A DNA stretch of 64,000 nucleotides from UBA3937 sp050951585 (GTDB lineage: Bacteria > Bacillota > Peptococcia > DRI-13 > DTU073), in contig JBMNJI010000012.1 of the NCBI GenBank assembly GCA_050951585.1, positions 1 through 64,000 of the forward strand, written 5' to 3'. Positions 17,501 through 26,519 of this stretch are shown here, in pieces. The notes below the pieces were generated by a model, which ran no database searches, had not been told where the DNA came from, and worked only from the letters and a program-made list of their open reading frames with translations. The position numbers and the translations under genes are program-made. Position 1 is the stretch's first letter. Every line of letters begins with the position of its first letter.

Positions 17501-18772
17501 TTGGAGAAATTCGTGATTATTGGCGGGAACAGATTGTCCGGAACAGTGCGCGTAAGCGGAGGTAAGAATTCTGTTTTGACGATCTTGCCCGCTTGTCTTT
17601 TGTCTAACGGGGTTTGTACCCTGCATGACGTGCCGAAATTGAGTGACGTTTTTGTGATGAAGGAAGTCCTGGAGTGTTTGGGGGCGAAGGTGGAATTCTC
17701 CGGCAATACGATGGTGGTTGATTCTTCCAAAGTGAGTAACGTGGAGTTGCCTGACCGGCTTACACGGATGATGCGGGCCTCCAATCTGGTGATGGGACCT
17801 TTGCTGGCCCGGTTTCATAATGTCAAATTAGCGTACCCCGGCGGGTGTTCTATTGGTTCGCGTCCGATGGATCAACATTTAAGAGGAATGAAAGTATTAG
17901 GGGCGGAGATCACGGAAAAGCACGGCTATATTGAGGCAAAAAGCACGGGTTTAACGGGAAATGAGATTTGCCTGGATTTTCCCAGCGTCGGGGCAACAGA
18001 AAACATTTTGATTGCGGCAACTTTAGCAGATGGGGTGACGATCATTCGCAATGCCGCCAGAGAACCGGAAGTTGTTGATCTGCAAAATTTCTTGAATCAG
18101 ATGGGCGCCAAGGTCAAAGGCGCCGGTACGGATGTCATCCGCATTGAAGGCGTCAAAAAGCTGGGTTCCGTTGAATATACGATTATTCCCGATCGGATTG
18201 AGGCCGGCACCTTTATGGTTATCGGGGCTATTACCGGCGGGGAGATTCTGATCAAGAACGTGATTCCCGAACACATTGAGGCGGTCATCTCGAAGTTAAG
18301 GGAGGCGGGAGTAGACATTGCGGAGAATGACCAGGAAGTATTAGTGCGGGGCAAGGGGAAAGCCCACGGGGTTGATTTTAAAACGATGCCTTTTCCGGGG
18401 TTCCCGACAGATATGCAGGCGCAGTTAATGGCCTTAATGGCCGTCTCGGATGGGACCAGTATTGTCACGGAAACGATCTTCGAAAACAGGTTTAAACATG
18501 TTGACGAATTGCGGCGGATGGGTGCAGATATTAAGGTGGAAGGCCGGGTCGCCATCATTAAGGGGGTCGATAATCTTAGCGGTGCATATGTGGAGACCAG
18601 TGATCTGCGGGCGGGCGCTGCTTTGGTAACGGCGGGGCTGGTTGCTGAAGGCGCAACGGTACTGGATAAAGTTCATCTGATTGATCGCGGGTATGAGAAT
18701 TTTGAACAAAAGTTAAGAAACTTAGGCGCACAGATTTTGCGGGTAAACGGTAACGGGATCAATAAGAGTTAA
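17501..18772 (+). CDS. murA: UDP-N-acetylglucosamine 1-carboxyvinyltransferase
   Basis: 423 residues from TTG at 17501 with GGGAGGTGA upstream. The N-terminal GGNRLSGTVRVSGGKNS is typical. The catalytic Cys lies in YPGGCSIGSRPMDQHL (fosfomycin target) and the C-terminal DLRAGAALV segment is present. It carries out the first committed step of peptidoglycan synthesis, transfer of enolpyruvate from PEP to UDP-GlcNAc. It is probably translationally linked to murB. The 95-bp repeat array starts 10 nt after its stop. Confidence 0.97.
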   Translation: MEKFVIIGGNRLSGTVRVSGGKNSVLTILPACLLSNGVCTLHDVPKLSDVFVMKEVLECLGAKVEFSGNTMVVDSSKVSNVELPDRLTRMMRASNLVMGPLLARFHNVKLAYPGGCSIGSRPMDQHLRGMKVLGAEITEKHGYIEAKSTGLTGNEICLDFPSVGATENILIAATLADGVTIIRNAAREPEVVDLQNFLNQMGAKVKGAGTDVIRIEGVKKLGSVEYTIIPDRIEAGTFMVIGAITGGEILIKNVIPEHIEAVISKLREAGVDIAENDQEVLVRGKGKAHGVDFKTMPFPGFPTDMQAQLMALMAVSDGTSIVTETIFENRFKHVDELRRMGADIKVEGRVAIIKGVDNLSGAYVETSDLRAGAALVTAGLVAEGATVLDKVHLIDRGYENFEQKLRNLGAQILRVNGNGINKS

Positions 18773-18781
18773 ATTTACTAC

Positions 18782-19030
18782 AGTGCAACTAAGGCTTCTG
18801 CCTGCGCTCAAAGAGCTTGGCACAAGCCAAGTTTTCTTTAGCATAGCTCATAAGGATGAGTCAAGGGTCATGCATAAGTGCAACTAAGGCTTCTGCCTGC
18901 GCTCAAAGAGCTTGGCACAAGCCAAGTTTTCTTTAGCATAGCTCATAAGGATGAGTCAAGGGTCATGCATAAGTGCAACTAAGGCTTCTGCCTGCGCTCA
19001 AAGAGCTTGGCACAAGCCAAGTTTTCTTTA
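18782..19030. repeat. Tandem 95-bp repeat, 2.6 copies, each with a terminator-like hairpin
   Basis: Copies start at 18782, 18877 and 18972 with a period of exactly 95 bases. The third copy stops after 59 bases, at 19030. The copies appear identical. Each contains three small hairpins: AGGC-TTCT-GCCT, CTTGGC-ACAA-GCCAAG followed by TTTTCTTTA (terminator-like), and, in the two full copies, CTCAT-AAGG-ATGAG. No open frame of note crosses the array. It lies between murA and the ftsQ promoter and may act as a serial terminator or attenuator, or encode small RNAs. Confidence 0.95.
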
Positions 19031-19038
19031 TTTTATAG

Positions 19039-19066
19039 TGGACAAGATTGCTCTATTTGCTATAAT
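19039..19066 (+). promoter_or_regulatory. Sigma-A type promoter for ftsQ
   Basis: TGGACA at 19039-19044, a 16-nt spacer and a perfect TATAAT at 19061-19066, about 20 nt before the ftsQ start codon. It lies directly after the last repeat of the 95-bp array, so ftsQ seems to be transcribed separately from the mur genes. Confidence 0.8.
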
Positions 19067-19085
19067 AATTAGCAGGGAGTGGTAA

Positions 19086-19868
19086 ATGACGATGGTGGGG
19101 AATGAAGGGAAGGTAGTTTATATTCGAAAGGCGAGAAGGAAAAAGTTTTCCATGATCGGTTTGGGATTATTTTTAGTATTCTGCCTGTCCTTATCGCTGT
19201 ATTTTTTTCTTAATTCCGCTTTTTTCAATCTACGGAATATTGAGGTTACTGGCTGCCAAACAATACCAGAAAAACAAGTTATTGACCTGAGCGGTTTGGT
19301 CTTAGGGACCAATCTCACCCATATTGATACAAGCACCGCTATCAGTAAGATCGAACTGCATCCTGTCGTCAAAACCGCGCGGATTTACCGCAGATTACCC
19401 CATACTATCCTGATCGAGGTTGAGGAGCGGGTCCCGGTAGCCTTGGTCGTGGGTGCCGGATGCTATTTAGCCGTGGATAGTGAAGGTGTTTATTTAAGAA
19501 AGGGAGAGGATTTATTAAATGAACTGACTTTACCGGTAATCAGCGGGCTGAAAGTCGAAGAGAACATCAGCCCGGGAGCTAATCTTACAACATTAGGTCT
19601 TTCGGCCGCTTTAACCTTACTTAAGGAAATGGACGAGACCTTTTTAAAGAATGTTGCGGAGATTAAGGCTGCTTCTCCCTATAGTCTGACCTTTAATATG
19701 TTACATGGGGTGGAGATCCGTTTTGGTGAACCGGAAGATGTTGATCGGAAGCTCCGTCTGATTAAGGAATTATTATTCGAAAATGGACAGGTGATTAATG
19801 ATCAGACAGTAGAATATATCGATTTGCGCTACAACTCTTTACCGGTTATTAAGCGAAAAAATATTTAA
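19086..19868 (+). CDS. ftsQ: Cell division protein FtsQ/DivIB
   Basis: 260 residues. A basic cytoplasmic N-terminus (RKARRKKFS) and one membrane segment (MIGLGLFLVFCLSLSLYFFL) come first. A POTRA domain (NLRNIEVTGCQTIPEKQVID) and the FtsQ beta domain (LPHTILIEVEERVPVALV) follow. It links FtsL/DivIC and the septal synthase outside the membrane. ATG at 19086 with GGGAGTGG upstream. The order ftsQ-ftsZ without ftsA is notable. Confidence 0.92.
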   Translation: MTMVGNEGKVVYIRKARRKKFSMIGLGLFLVFCLSLSLYFFLNSAFFNLRNIEVTGCQTIPEKQVIDLSGLVLGTNLTHIDTSTAISKIELHPVVKTARIYRRLPHTILIEVEERVPVALVVGAGCYLAVDSEGVYLRKGEDLLNELTLPVISGLKVEENISPGANLTTLGLSAALTLLKEMDETFLKNVAEIKAASPYSLTFNMLHGVEIRFGEPEDVDRKLRLIKELLFENGQVINDQTVEYIDLRYNSLPVIKRKNI

Positions 19869-20002
19869 ATGAAAAAAAGGATTACCGAATACAATTGTGG
19901 AATAAGCATATGGAGAGTTATTTAAACTGATTCGCGGATTCGCTGGTCCGACAGGACGTTTATATAAAAAATTTACCGTATATGAAGGAAAGGGGAATTT
20001 GT

Positions 20003-21058
20003 ATGCTGGAGTTTGAAATGGAGTCTTTGAACCAGTATGCCCAGATAAAGGTTATTGGTGTAGGCGGCGGCGGAAGTAATGCTGTTAACAGGATGATTGA
20101 CAGTGGTCTTAAAGGGGTCGAGTTTATTGCGATTAATACTGATGCGCAGGCTTTATACACCTCCAAAGCGGAAAACAAGATTCAAATCGGGACAAAGTTG
20201 ACCCGCGGATTAGGCGCCGGAGCCAACCCCGAAGTTGGACTTAAAGCGGCCGAAGAAAGCCGTAATGATATTGTTGCTGCTGTTAAAGGGGCGGATATGG
20301 TGTTCGTTACCGCCGGCATGGGCGGCGGTACCGGAACGGGGGCTGCTCCCCTTGTGGCCGAAGTGGCGAAAGAGATGGGGGCGCTGACTGTAGGTGTTGT
20401 CACCAAGCCGTTTACTTTCGAAGGGAGAAAACGGTTTGGACAGGCCGAGATGGGGATTGATACGATCAAAGAAAAAGTTGATACGCTGATCGTTATTCCG
20501 AATGAGAAGCTGTTACAGGTAGTCGATAAAAACACACCGATTAATGATGCTTTCCGCATTGCCGATGATGTTTTAAGGCAAGGTGTACAAGGCATTTCTG
20601 ATCTGATTGCGGTCCCCGGTTTGATTAATCTGGACTTTGCCGATGTCAAGACGATCATGGAAGACACCGGGGCTGCTCTAATGGGGATCGGGATGGCTTC
20701 CGGCGAAAACAGGGCATCTGTTGCTGCCAGAACGGCTATATCCAGTCCTTTATTGGAAACCTCCATTGAAGGCGCCAGGGGTGTCTTATTGAATATTACC
20801 GGCGGGCCGGGATTAGGCCTCTTTGAGGTCAATGAAGCGGCTGAGATTATTGCGCAGGCGGCTGATCCTGATGCCAATATTATCTTTGGGGCGGTAATTG
20901 ATGAGAGCATGGGAGACAATGTTAGAGTAACGGTTATCGCAACCGGTTTTGATAAAACACGGAAAGAAGCTATTTTAGAGCCGAATACGACTGCCAAACC
21001 GTTTAGTCTTGACGAACTAGAGATTCCGATTTTCTTAAGAAAAGCAAGAGACAAGTAA
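20003..21058 (+). CDS. ftsZ: Cell division GTPase FtsZ
   Basis: 351 residues from ATG at 20003 (AAAGGGGAA upstream; the ATG at 19982 precedes that ribosome site). GTP-binding parts: VIGVGGGGSNAVNRMI, the tubulin signature GGGTGTGAAP, and the T7 loop NLDFADVKTIM. The C-terminal linker is very short, about 20 residues. It ends in the conserved tail LDELEIPIFLRKAR that binds membrane tethers and other division proteins. It forms the Z ring. A strong terminator follows. Confidence 0.98.
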   Translation: MLEFEMESLNQYAQIKVIGVGGGGSNAVNRMIDSGLKGVEFIAINTDAQALYTSKAENKIQIGTKLTRGLGAGANPEVGLKAAEESRNDIVAAVKGADMVFVTAGMGGGTGTGAAPLVAEVAKEMGALTVGVVTKPFTFEGRKRFGQAEMGIDTIKEKVDTLIVIPNEKLLQVVDKNTPINDAFRIADDVLRQGVQGISDLIAVPGLINLDFADVKTIMEDTGAALMGIGMASGENRASVAARTAISSPLLETSIEGARGVLLNITGGPGLGLFEVNEAAEIIAQAADPDANIIFGAVIDESMGDNVRVTVIATGFDKTRKEAILEPNTTAKPFSLDELEIPIFLRKARDK

Positions 21059-21089
21059 GAGCTGGCTAATAACTGGGGTGAAAAGCTTA

Positions 21090-21134
21090 AGCAGCAAACT
21101 TCTTGGGAGGCAAAAGAAGTTTGCTGCTTTTTCG
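21090..21134 (+). terminator. Strong intrinsic terminator closing the dcw cluster
   Basis: A stem of 15 base pairs, AGCAGCAAACTTCTT paired with AAGAAGTTTGCTGCT, with an 11-nt loop, followed by a T-run. It lies 31 nt after the ftsZ stop. Confidence 0.95.
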
Positions 21135-21223
21135 TTATGAAAAAAAAGAGGATTTCTTTGGTGAAAGGAGTAATATCATATAGATACAGGTCTAATTAGA
21201 GAGTATGAGGAGGCATCTTGCAA

Positions 21224-21823
21224 ATGAAATTCGTGGCTATAAATGGTAGTCCAAAGAAAGATGGGAATACGGCCTTTTTACTGCAAAAAGGGTTGGAACA
21301 GATCAAACAGCTCGGCGGTGAGGTGGAAATAATTCATGCGTTGGACGTATTGAAAAGTATGCCGGTTCCTTTTTGCACAGTTTGTGCCACTCCATGCCAG
21401 GGTGCGTGTGTGAAAGGAACATTAATGGAGAAAGCGTTAAATACCTTAAGAGAAGCTGATGGGCTCTTAATTGGTTCGCCTGTATATTTTGGTTCGGTTT
21501 CCGGGGAGTTAAAAGCTTTTTGGGATAAAACACGTTGTCTGCGCGGGGAAAAAGCGCTGCTCAATGTGCCGGGTGGTGCCGTTTCTGTTGGGGCATCCCG
21601 TTTCGGCGGGCAGGAGGGAACCTTACGTGCTATTCAGGAGATGATGCTGGTACAGGGAATGACGATTATTGGCGGAGGCCAGAGGGAACATGATTGCGGT
21701 CATTATGGTGTGGCCGCTCATCAACCAGCCAGGGAGGACCAATATGCTTTGGAGAGGACCATTATTATGGCCAAACGTCTTTATGAGCTGGGTGTCGCCA
21801 CAAAAAGTCTGCGGGAATCTTAA
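21224..21823 (+). CDS. Flavodoxin-fold NAD(P)H-dependent reductase / iron-sulfur flavoprotein-like
   Basis: 199 residues from ATG at 21224 (GAGGAGG ten bases upstream). The FMN-reductase fold starts with INGSPKKDGNTAFLLQKGL, and LIGSPVYFGSVSGELKAFWD is the second flavin-contacting loop. The insert CTVCATPCQGACVKG contains four cysteines and resembles the compact cluster-binding segment of archaeal-type iron-sulfur flavoproteins, but could equally be redox-inactive. No substrate can be named. It is a single gene between the ftsZ terminator and the dGTPase-like gene. Confidence 0.8.
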   Translation: MKFVAINGSPKKDGNTAFLLQKGLEQIKQLGGEVEIIHALDVLKSMPVPFCTVCATPCQGACVKGTLMEKALNTLREADGLLIGSPVYFGSVSGELKAFWDKTRCLRGEKALLNVPGGAVSVGASRFGGQEGTLRAIQEMMLVQGMTIIGGGQREHDCGHYGVAAHQPAREDQYALERTIIMAKRLYELGVATKSLRES

Positions 21824-21889
21824 GCTTGGAGGCACGTGAATTTGGTTGTGAATAGCGGTGAAGGTAGTTCGAAGGTGGAGGGGTGAGGA

Positions 21890-22942
21890 ATGACCATTCG
21901 TGAGGAATTGCATAATCTGGAGGAAAAATATCTGGCGCCATATGCGGCGTTAGCCTCTCAGAGTAAAGGCCGGGAGAGGGTGGAAGAGCCTGATGCTATC
22001 AGGACTTGCTTTATGCGCGACAGAGACAGAATCATTCACTCCAAGTCTTTCCGGCGACTCAAACATAAGACGCAGGTCTATATTTCGCCGAACAACGACC
22101 ATTATCGGACACGGCTGACGCATACGCTGGAGGTTAGTCAGATATCGCGGACGATTGGCAAGGCTTTAGGCCTGAATCCGGATTTACTGGAAGCGATCGC
22201 CTTAGGGCATGATGTGGGACATACGCCTTTTTCCCATACCGGAGAGGATGTCTTGAACAGGTTGTTGCCGGGCGGGTTTCGGCATAATGAAAACAGTGTC
22301 CGCGTGCTTACCAGGATTGAACAGGGTAAAAATGGGCCCGGGCTAAATCTGACCCGCGAGACCTTGGCGGGGGTTCTTTATCATAGTGGCCTGGAAAAAA
22401 GTGAAGGGGAAGAAAATACGCTGGAAGGACAGGTTGTTCGCCTTTCCGATAAAATAGCCTATATTCAGCATGATATTGATGACAGTATCAGAGCCGGTGT
22501 GTTAAAAACCAGTGACATTCCCAAGGAGTATCTTGAGGTTCTGGGAGATGATCATAGCAGCAGAATCACTACCCTCGTGGAGGATCTGGTGCAAAACAGC
22601 CGTAAGAATATTGCCGCCGGTAATTTAAAGATTAGCTTTAGTTCCGCTGTCAATGCTGCGATGAAAGGCTTGCGGGAGTTTATGTTTGCTACCGTCTATA
22701 AAGGGCCTTTGTGCATGGCGGAACGGCAAAGGGTTATTTACGTCGTGGAGTTTTTATTCGATTATTTTGTGAGAAACTATGAAAAGTTACCGGAGTTTTA
22801 TCGGCAAATTGCCCTGGATGAGGGGATAGAAAGAGGAGTCGTCGATTATATCTCCGGGATGACCGATAATTATTGCACGGCAATTTTCCGGGATTTGGTC
22901 CTGCCCCGTTCCTATGTGCAAATCACTTTACCGGAGCTTTGA
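21890..22942 (+). CDS. Deoxyguanosinetriphosphate triphosphohydrolase-like HD protein
   Basis: 350 residues. The HD-superfamily metal centre is complete: YRTRLTHTLEVSQISR (His), ALGHDVGHTPFSHTGE (His-Asp and second-shell His) and DKIAYIQHDIDD (Asp). FRRLKHKTQVYI is characteristic of the dGTPase family. It should hydrolyse dNTPs to the nucleoside and triphosphate. ATG at 21890 after GGTGAGG. It precedes dnaG, which is a common arrangement in Clostridia. Confidence 0.93.
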   Translation: MTIREELHNLEEKYLAPYAALASQSKGRERVEEPDAIRTCFMRDRDRIIHSKSFRRLKHKTQVYISPNNDHYRTRLTHTLEVSQISRTIGKALGLNPDLLEAIALGHDVGHTPFSHTGEDVLNRLLPGGFRHNENSVRVLTRIEQGKNGPGLNLTRETLAGVLYHSGLEKSEGEENTLEGQVVRLSDKIAYIQHDIDDSIRAGVLKTSDIPKEYLEVLGDDHSSRITTLVEDLVQNSRKNIAAGNLKISFSSAVNAAMKGLREFMFATVYKGPLCMAERQRVIYVVEFLFDYFVRNYEKLPEFYRQIALDEGIERGVVDYISGMTDNYCTAIFRDLVLPRSYVQITLPEL

Positions 22943-23117
22943 TCATTTCCGGAGAATTTCTTTCCAAAAAAATCCGCAGTATTTTGCGAAAAAAAGCAGG
23001 AAGTTAAGCTTTGATCACGAATTAATGGTAATTGTGTCTTTAATATTTTTAAATTAGCAGGAGAAAACGCTATTTATGGCGAATTCAATTTAAAACATTA
23101 TTAAGGTGTTGAGTTGT

Positions 23118-24995
23118 GTGCCCGGACAAATAACCGAAGAATTTATCGATGACCTGCGCAACCGGGTAGATATAGTGGACATTATCAAGGAGTATGTACC
23201 ACTAAAGAAGCAGGGACAAAACTATAAAGGGTTGTGTCCGTTTCATTCCGAGAAGACGCCCTCTTTTGTAGTTTCGCCGCACAAACAAATCTACCATTGT
23301 TTTGGTTGCGGCAAAGGGGGGAATGTTTATACATTCCTCATGGACCGGGGCGGACTTTCTTTTCTTGACGCGGTGGCCCATTTAGCGCAAAGATGCGGTA
23401 TTCCGCTTCCCCAGGGCGAGCTCACGCCGGAAAAGGCCAGGCAAAATTCATTAAGAGAGAGATATTATCATATTAATGAAATGGCCGTGCAATTCTTTCA
23501 ACAGGGGCTGGAGGATCGCCGGGGTCAGCAGGCGAAGCAATATCTGCAAAAAAGGGGCATTAATAATGAACTGATTACGAAGTTTTCCCTGGGTTATGCG
23601 CCTGATTCCTGGGATGAGCTGAGCCGCTTTTTGTTAGAAAAGGAGATTACCGAAGAAGAAATCATTTTATTGGGTCTGGCGGTCAAAGGACAGCGGGGGA
23701 ATCTGGTTGATCGTTTTCGTAATCGCGTTATGTTTCCGATTTTTGATGACCGTAGCCACGTAATTGGTTTTGGCGGCAGGGTGATGGATGATACTCAACC
23801 TAAGTATCTGAATTCACCGGATACGCCACTTTTTAGCAAAGGCCGGCACCTTTATGGGCTTAATCTGGCGAAAACCGCCATCAGAAGTAATGAACAGGCC
23901 ATTTTAATGGAAGGATACATGGACGTGCTTGCTGCCCATCAATACGGGATTACGCATGCCGTCGGGACGCTTGGCACAGCTTTAACAGCCGACCATGGCA
24001 AGTTACTGATGCGTTACACCTATAATGCGGTCTTATGTTTTGATGCTGATGCAGCGGGGCAGGAAGCCAGCATGCGCGGGCTGGATACTTTGCGGCAGTT
24101 GGGGATGAGGGTATCCGTGATGACGGTACCTGACGGTAAGGATCCTGACGAATTCCTGCGCAAGAACGGGCGGGACAGTTTTCAAGGGCTTATTGAACAA
24201 GCATTATCGCTTGTTGAATATAAACTAACGAGGCAGATGGCAAAATATAATAAAGAGACGGTTGCCGGTAAAGTGCAGATTATCCAGGCTCTTTTGCCTG
24301 ATTTATACCTGATTCAGAGCCCGGTGGAGCGTCAAGGCTTGATTGATATGCTGGCGCAGCGTCTTTCCCTTGCCGAAACGGCCATTTACGCCGAGATGAA
24401 GAAATATCAGCTTGAAGCCGGGCGAAGTAGGCGCTACAAAGATAAAACAGGGGAGAGACAAGAGCGAAAAGCAGAACAGGGCGATATAGAAGAGCAGGAT
24501 GTGGCCCGGCATTCCCGACGGGAACGGACGGCTTCCGAAAAAGCACAGTACTTTTTAACGCGGGTCTTGCTGGAGAATCCGGAGATGTTCGCGGAAGTTG
24601 AACAGGCCGGTGGAAAAGCCCTCTTTTCTGATAATTTCTATCAAGAAATTTACCAGGTGTATTATTTATTGTATCGAGCTGGTCATAATATAAAGGCTGA
24701 AGATCTCATTACGCAGTTGGAGAATGAGCAAACCAGACAGATTATCACAGAAATTTTGCTTGATGATCAGATTCCGGCCGATTGGGGAAGAATATATAAG
24801 GATTGCTTACTTACTCTTCAAATAGAGCAGGTTAATCATAAAATAACAGAGAAAAACTCTTTGATGATTGAATATGAAAAAAGTGGTAATGTCACCAAAT
24901 CTTTAGAAATCATGGCTGAAGTACAAAAAATGATTCAATATAGGCAAAGCTTGGTGTCATCCCTGGCGAAGGGGGGGAATACTGTTGAAAAATGA
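23118..24995 (+). CDS. dnaG: DNA primase
   Basis: 625 residues from GTG at 23118, nine bases after AAGGTG; the frame upstream adds four residues with no ribosome site. N-terminal CHC2 zinc finger (CPFHSEKTPSF ... HCFGCGKGG), then the catalytic core (FGGRVMDDTQPKYLNS), the TOPRIM domain (EGYMDVLAAHQYG, DADAAGQEASMRG) and the C-terminal DnaB-interacting region. It makes RNA primers at the replication fork. The stop overlaps the start of rpoD by 11 nt, the classic macromolecular-synthesis operon order. The 175 nt upstream hold no recognised element. Confidence 0.97.
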   Translation: MPGQITEEFIDDLRNRVDIVDIIKEYVPLKKQGQNYKGLCPFHSEKTPSFVVSPHKQIYHCFGCGKGGNVYTFLMDRGGLSFLDAVAHLAQRCGIPLPQGELTPEKARQNSLRERYYHINEMAVQFFQQGLEDRRGQQAKQYLQKRGINNELITKFSLGYAPDSWDELSRFLLEKEITEEEIILLGLAVKGQRGNLVDRFRNRVMFPIFDDRSHVIGFGGRVMDDTQPKYLNSPDTPLFSKGRHLYGLNLAKTAIRSNEQAILMEGYMDVLAAHQYGITHAVGTLGTALTADHGKLLMRYTYNAVLCFDADAAGQEASMRGLDTLRQLGMRVSVMTVPDGKDPDEFLRKNGRDSFQGLIEQALSLVEYKLTRQMAKYNKETVAGKVQIIQALLPDLYLIQSPVERQGLIDMLAQRLSLAETAIYAEMKKYQLEAGRSRRYKDKTGERQERKAEQGDIEEQDVARHSRRERTASEKAQYFLTRVLLENPEMFAEVEQAGGKALFSDNFYQEIYQVYYLLYRAGHNIKAEDLITQLENEQTRQIITEILLDDQIPADWGRIYKDCLLTLQIEQVNHKITEKNSLMIEYEKSGNVTKSLEIMAEVQKMIQYRQSLVSSLAKGGNTVEK

Positions 24996-26124
24996 AAAAC
25001 TTGATACAGAAGAAAAGGATTTAGAAAAATTGAAAGCTATCAGTGTGAAGGAACTGATCGAAAAGGGGAAAAAACGGGGTAATCTTACTTACAATGAGGT
25101 AAGTAACGCTTTGGATGGTATTGAGCTGAATCCCGAACAAATAGAAGAAATCTATGAACATTTTAGTTCCCTAGGGATTGATTTAGTTCCTGATACAGCT
25201 GGGATTGAAACATTGGAAGAAGAGGAATCCCTTGATTTGGATCAGGAAGATGAAGACGTGGAAATTGACCTGGATTTGTCTGTGCCGGAAGGTGTGGGCA
25301 TAGATGATCCTGTCCGCATGTATTTGAAGGAAATCGGGCGGGTACCGTTACTGTCGGCTGATGAAGAAATTGACTTAGCCCAAAGGATGGAGGAAGGAGA
25401 CGAGGAAGCCAAACGCCGTTTGGCGGAAGCGAACCTGCGCCTGGTGGTCAGTATTGCCAAAAGGTATGTGGGGCGGGGGATGTTGTTCCTGGATTTAATT
25501 CAGGAAGGCAACCTGGGTCTGATTAAGGCGGTAGAAAAGTTTGATTTCCGGAAAGGTTTTAAATTCAGCACGTACGCAACCTGGTGGATTAGACAGGCAA
25601 TTACGCGAGCGATCGCTGACCAGGCAAGAACAATCCGTATTCCGGTGCATATGGTGGAGACAATCAACAAGCTGGTCAGAGTATCGCGGCAGTTACTGCA
25701 GGAATTAGGCCGGGATCCATCGCCCGAAGAAATTGCCCAAGAAATGGAAATCCCGGTTGACCGCGTCCGTGAAATATTAAAAATTGCCCAGGAACCGGTA
25801 TCATTAGAAACGCCAATCGGTGAAGAGGAAGACAGCCATTTGGGTGATTTCATTGAGGACGAAGAAGCACCGGCACCGGCAGAGGCCGCTTCATTTATCC
25901 TCCTGAAGGAACAACTGGAAGAGGTCTTAGAAACCTTGACTCCCCGGGAGGAAAAGGTGCTGCGCCTACGTTTCGGTTTAGACGACGGGCGGGCTCGTAC
26001 TCTTGAAGAAGTGGGGCAGCAGTTTGGTGTGACCAGAGAAAGAATCCGGCAGATTGAAGCAAAGGCCTTGCGTAAACTAAGGCATCCCAGCCGTAGCCGC
26101 AAATTGAAGGATTATCTGGAATAA
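24985..26124 (+). CDS. rpoD: RNA polymerase primary sigma factor SigA/RpoD
   Basis: 379 residues from TTG at 24985, inside the end of dnaG. A short region 1.1 and an acidic stretch are followed by region 1.2 (DDPVRMYLKEIGRVPLL) and region 2 (GNLGLIKAVEKFDFRKGFKF, then STYATWWIRQAI for -10 recognition). Region 3 and region 4.2 (TLEEVGQQFGVTRERIRQIE) complete it. It is the housekeeping sigma factor, consistent with the TTGACA/TATAAT-like promoters seen elsewhere in the window. Confidence 0.98.
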   Translation: MKNEKLDTEEKDLEKLKAISVKELIEKGKKRGNLTYNEVSNALDGIELNPEQIEEIYEHFSSLGIDLVPDTAGIETLEEEESLDLDQEDEDVEIDLDLSVPEGVGIDDPVRMYLKEIGRVPLLSADEEIDLAQRMEEGDEEAKRRLAEANLRLVVSIAKRYVGRGMLFLDLIQEGNLGLIKAVEKFDFRKGFKFSTYATWWIRQAITRAIADQARTIRIPVHMVETINKLVRVSRQLLQELGRDPSPEEIAQEMEIPVDRVREILKIAQEPVSLETPIGEEEDSHLGDFIEDEEAPAPAEAASFILLKEQLEEVLETLTPREEKVLRLRFGLDDGRARTLEEVGQQFGVTRERIRQIEAKALRKLRHPSRSRKLKDYLE

Positions 26125-26143
26125 AACAGCCAAAAGTTAGTAC

Positions 26144-26172
26144 TTGACCGATGCAGATTCTTATTATAAAAT
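26144..26172 (+). promoter_or_regulatory. Promoter for the tRNA pair
   Basis: TTGACC at 26144-26149, a 17-nt spacer and TAAAAT at 26167-26172, 26 nt before the first tRNA. Each hexamer differs by one base from consensus. Confidence 0.75.
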
Positions 26173-26197
26173 AAGTAATGTCGCGTTAAGAAGTAAT

Positions 26198-26272
26198 GGG
26201 CCTATAGCTCAGCGGTAGAGCCACCGGCTCATAACCGGTCGGTCCCTGGTTCGATCCCAGGTGGGCCCACCA
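26198..26272 (+). tRNA. tRNA with CAU anticodon (probably Ile2, possibly Met)
   Basis: A 75-nt cloverleaf with encoded CCA: acceptor GGGCCTA/TGGGCCC, anticodon loop CTCATAA (anticodon CAT) and T loop TTCGATC. CAU can be elongator Met or, after lysidine modification by TilS, Ile reading AUA. The acceptor has C4-G69 and C5-G68, features that favour the Ile2 form in known TilS substrates. There is no initiator-type mismatch at position 1-72. Confidence 0.9.
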
Positions 26273-26304
26273 CAACATGGTTACAATAATTAAGGAATAG
26301 ATTT

Positions 26305-26380
<76 letters not shown>

Positions 26381-26396
26381 TTTAATGTTTATAACG

Positions 26397-26430
26397 GATT
26401 GTCACAATTATAGATGTGACAATCTTTTTT
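26397..26430 (+). terminator. Terminator of the tRNA operon
   Basis: GATTGTCAC pairs with GTGACAATC and is followed by a T-run, 16 nt after the tRNA-Val CCA end. Confidence 0.9.
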
Positions 26431-26519
26431 AATAATTTGCGAAAACAGAGGAAGAGCTGGCGCAAAAAAATTTACGGAGAAAATAAAGGGAAAAGAAAGA
26501 AAAAGGAGAAAAAATAAAG

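Noticed and set aside
18782..19030. CRISPR array
   Set aside because: The 95-bp units are contiguous and identical with no unique spacers, and there are no cas genes in the window.
20182..21054. 290-codon open frame on the minus strand
   Set aside because: It is exactly antisense to ftsZ; the peptide is Ser/Pro/Ala-rich with no motif, and the frame is a by-product of ftsZ codon use.
21303..21564. Minus-strand frames inside the flavoprotein gene
   Set aside because: They have no ribosome site, no motif and complete overlap with a clear coding gene.
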